Shown here: positions 5,145 through 5,190 of the stretch, in pieces
Layout of the letters: the number at the start of each line of letters is the position of its first letter
How positions within the stretch are numbered: position 1 is the first letter of the stretch
NCBI GenBank assembly: GCA_020854015.1
Contig: JADZGG010000059.1
Coordinates: 1-5,190 of the forward strand
Origin: Flavobacteriales bacterium
GTDB lineage: Bacteria > Bacteroidota > Bacteroidia > Flavobacteriales_F > PHOS-HE28
Length of the DNA stretch: 5,190 bases
Direction of reading: 5' to 3'
Translations under genes and position numbers: made by a program
The notes under the pieces: generated by a model
Told to the model about the DNA's origin: nothing
Databases searched by the model: none
What the model saw: the letters and a program-made list of their open reading frames with translations, nothing else

Positions 5145-5190
5145 GACGAGCAGCCGCTGGGTGGTCACATTGCCGTTGGTGGTGAGCATC
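5136..5190 (-). CDS. C-terminal end of a T9SS-exported protein (type A sorting domain), truncated by the window edge
   Basis: On the minus strand the window edge enters a frame that reads MLTTNGNVTTQRLLVQH and stops at TGA (5136-5138). Only 17 codons are visible. The pattern T-x-N-G-x-x-x-x-[KR]-L-x-V at the very end of a protein is the hallmark of the type IX secretion C-terminal sorting domain (type A), where it forms the last two beta strands and directs proteins of Bacteroidota through the outer membrane. The methionine here is internal; the remainder of the protein lies to the right of the window, so its catalytic or adhesive function is unknown. This fragment also supports the assignment of the host to Bacteroidota. 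The gene ends with no intergenic space against the DUF1304 gene. Confidence 0.82.
   Translation of the reverse strand, partial: MLTTNGNVTTQRLLVQH

Overview
The window looks like a chromosomal segment of a high-GC member of the Bacteroidota, probably Flavobacteriales-like. The evidence is a Bacteroidota-type Mpl ligase, a putative DUF4199 membrane protein, a general lack of strong Shine-Dalgarno sequences, and a fragment at the right edge that reads as the end of a type IX secretion (T9SS) C-terminal sorting domain. The genus is not determinable from sequence reading alone. No rRNA, tRNA, CRISPR array or insertion sequence is visible, and no stretch of 300 bases lacks a gene.

Layout. Bases 2-253 (+) hold the C-terminal end of transcription termination factor Rho, followed after 26 bases by a small four-helix membrane protein (280-753, +). 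Convergent to these is mpl (801-2162, -), encoding the murein-peptide ligase of cell-wall recycling. A degenerate 8-bp tandem repeat lies just upstream of its start. Further right, still on the minus strand, is a compact toxin-antitoxin-like module: a zeta-toxin/COG4185-type P-loop kinase (2487-2939) and a 52-residue basic protein (2264-2422). The kinase frame is cut by an in-frame TAG, but the conserved family tail continues in the same frame to a second stop at 2415, which overlaps the small gene's start by 8 bases.

Divergent from the kinase is a plus-strand pair: an uncharacterised 111-residue protein (2996-3331) and an uncharacterised lipoprotein (3328-3768), joined by an ATGA stop/start overlap. 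After it come a metallo-beta-lactamase-fold hydrolase (3827-4711), which carries an in-frame palindromic repeat inside its coding sequence, and a DUF1304 membrane protein (4773-5135). The DUF1304 stop codon abuts the stop of a minus-strand T9SS-exported protein (5136-5190, truncated by the window edge); both stops sit in one TGATCA palindrome.

How the genes work together. The flanks are housekeeping or conserved genes (rho, mpl, hydrolase, DUF1304). The centre, roughly 2260-3770, looks like accessory DNA: a probably decaying toxin-antitoxin-like cassette and an uncharacterised coupled pair with lower GC. The observations most worth checking are the amber-interrupted kinase with its intact tail, the small repeat translated inside the hydrolase, and the ATG-bearing octamer repeat at the 5' end of mpl.
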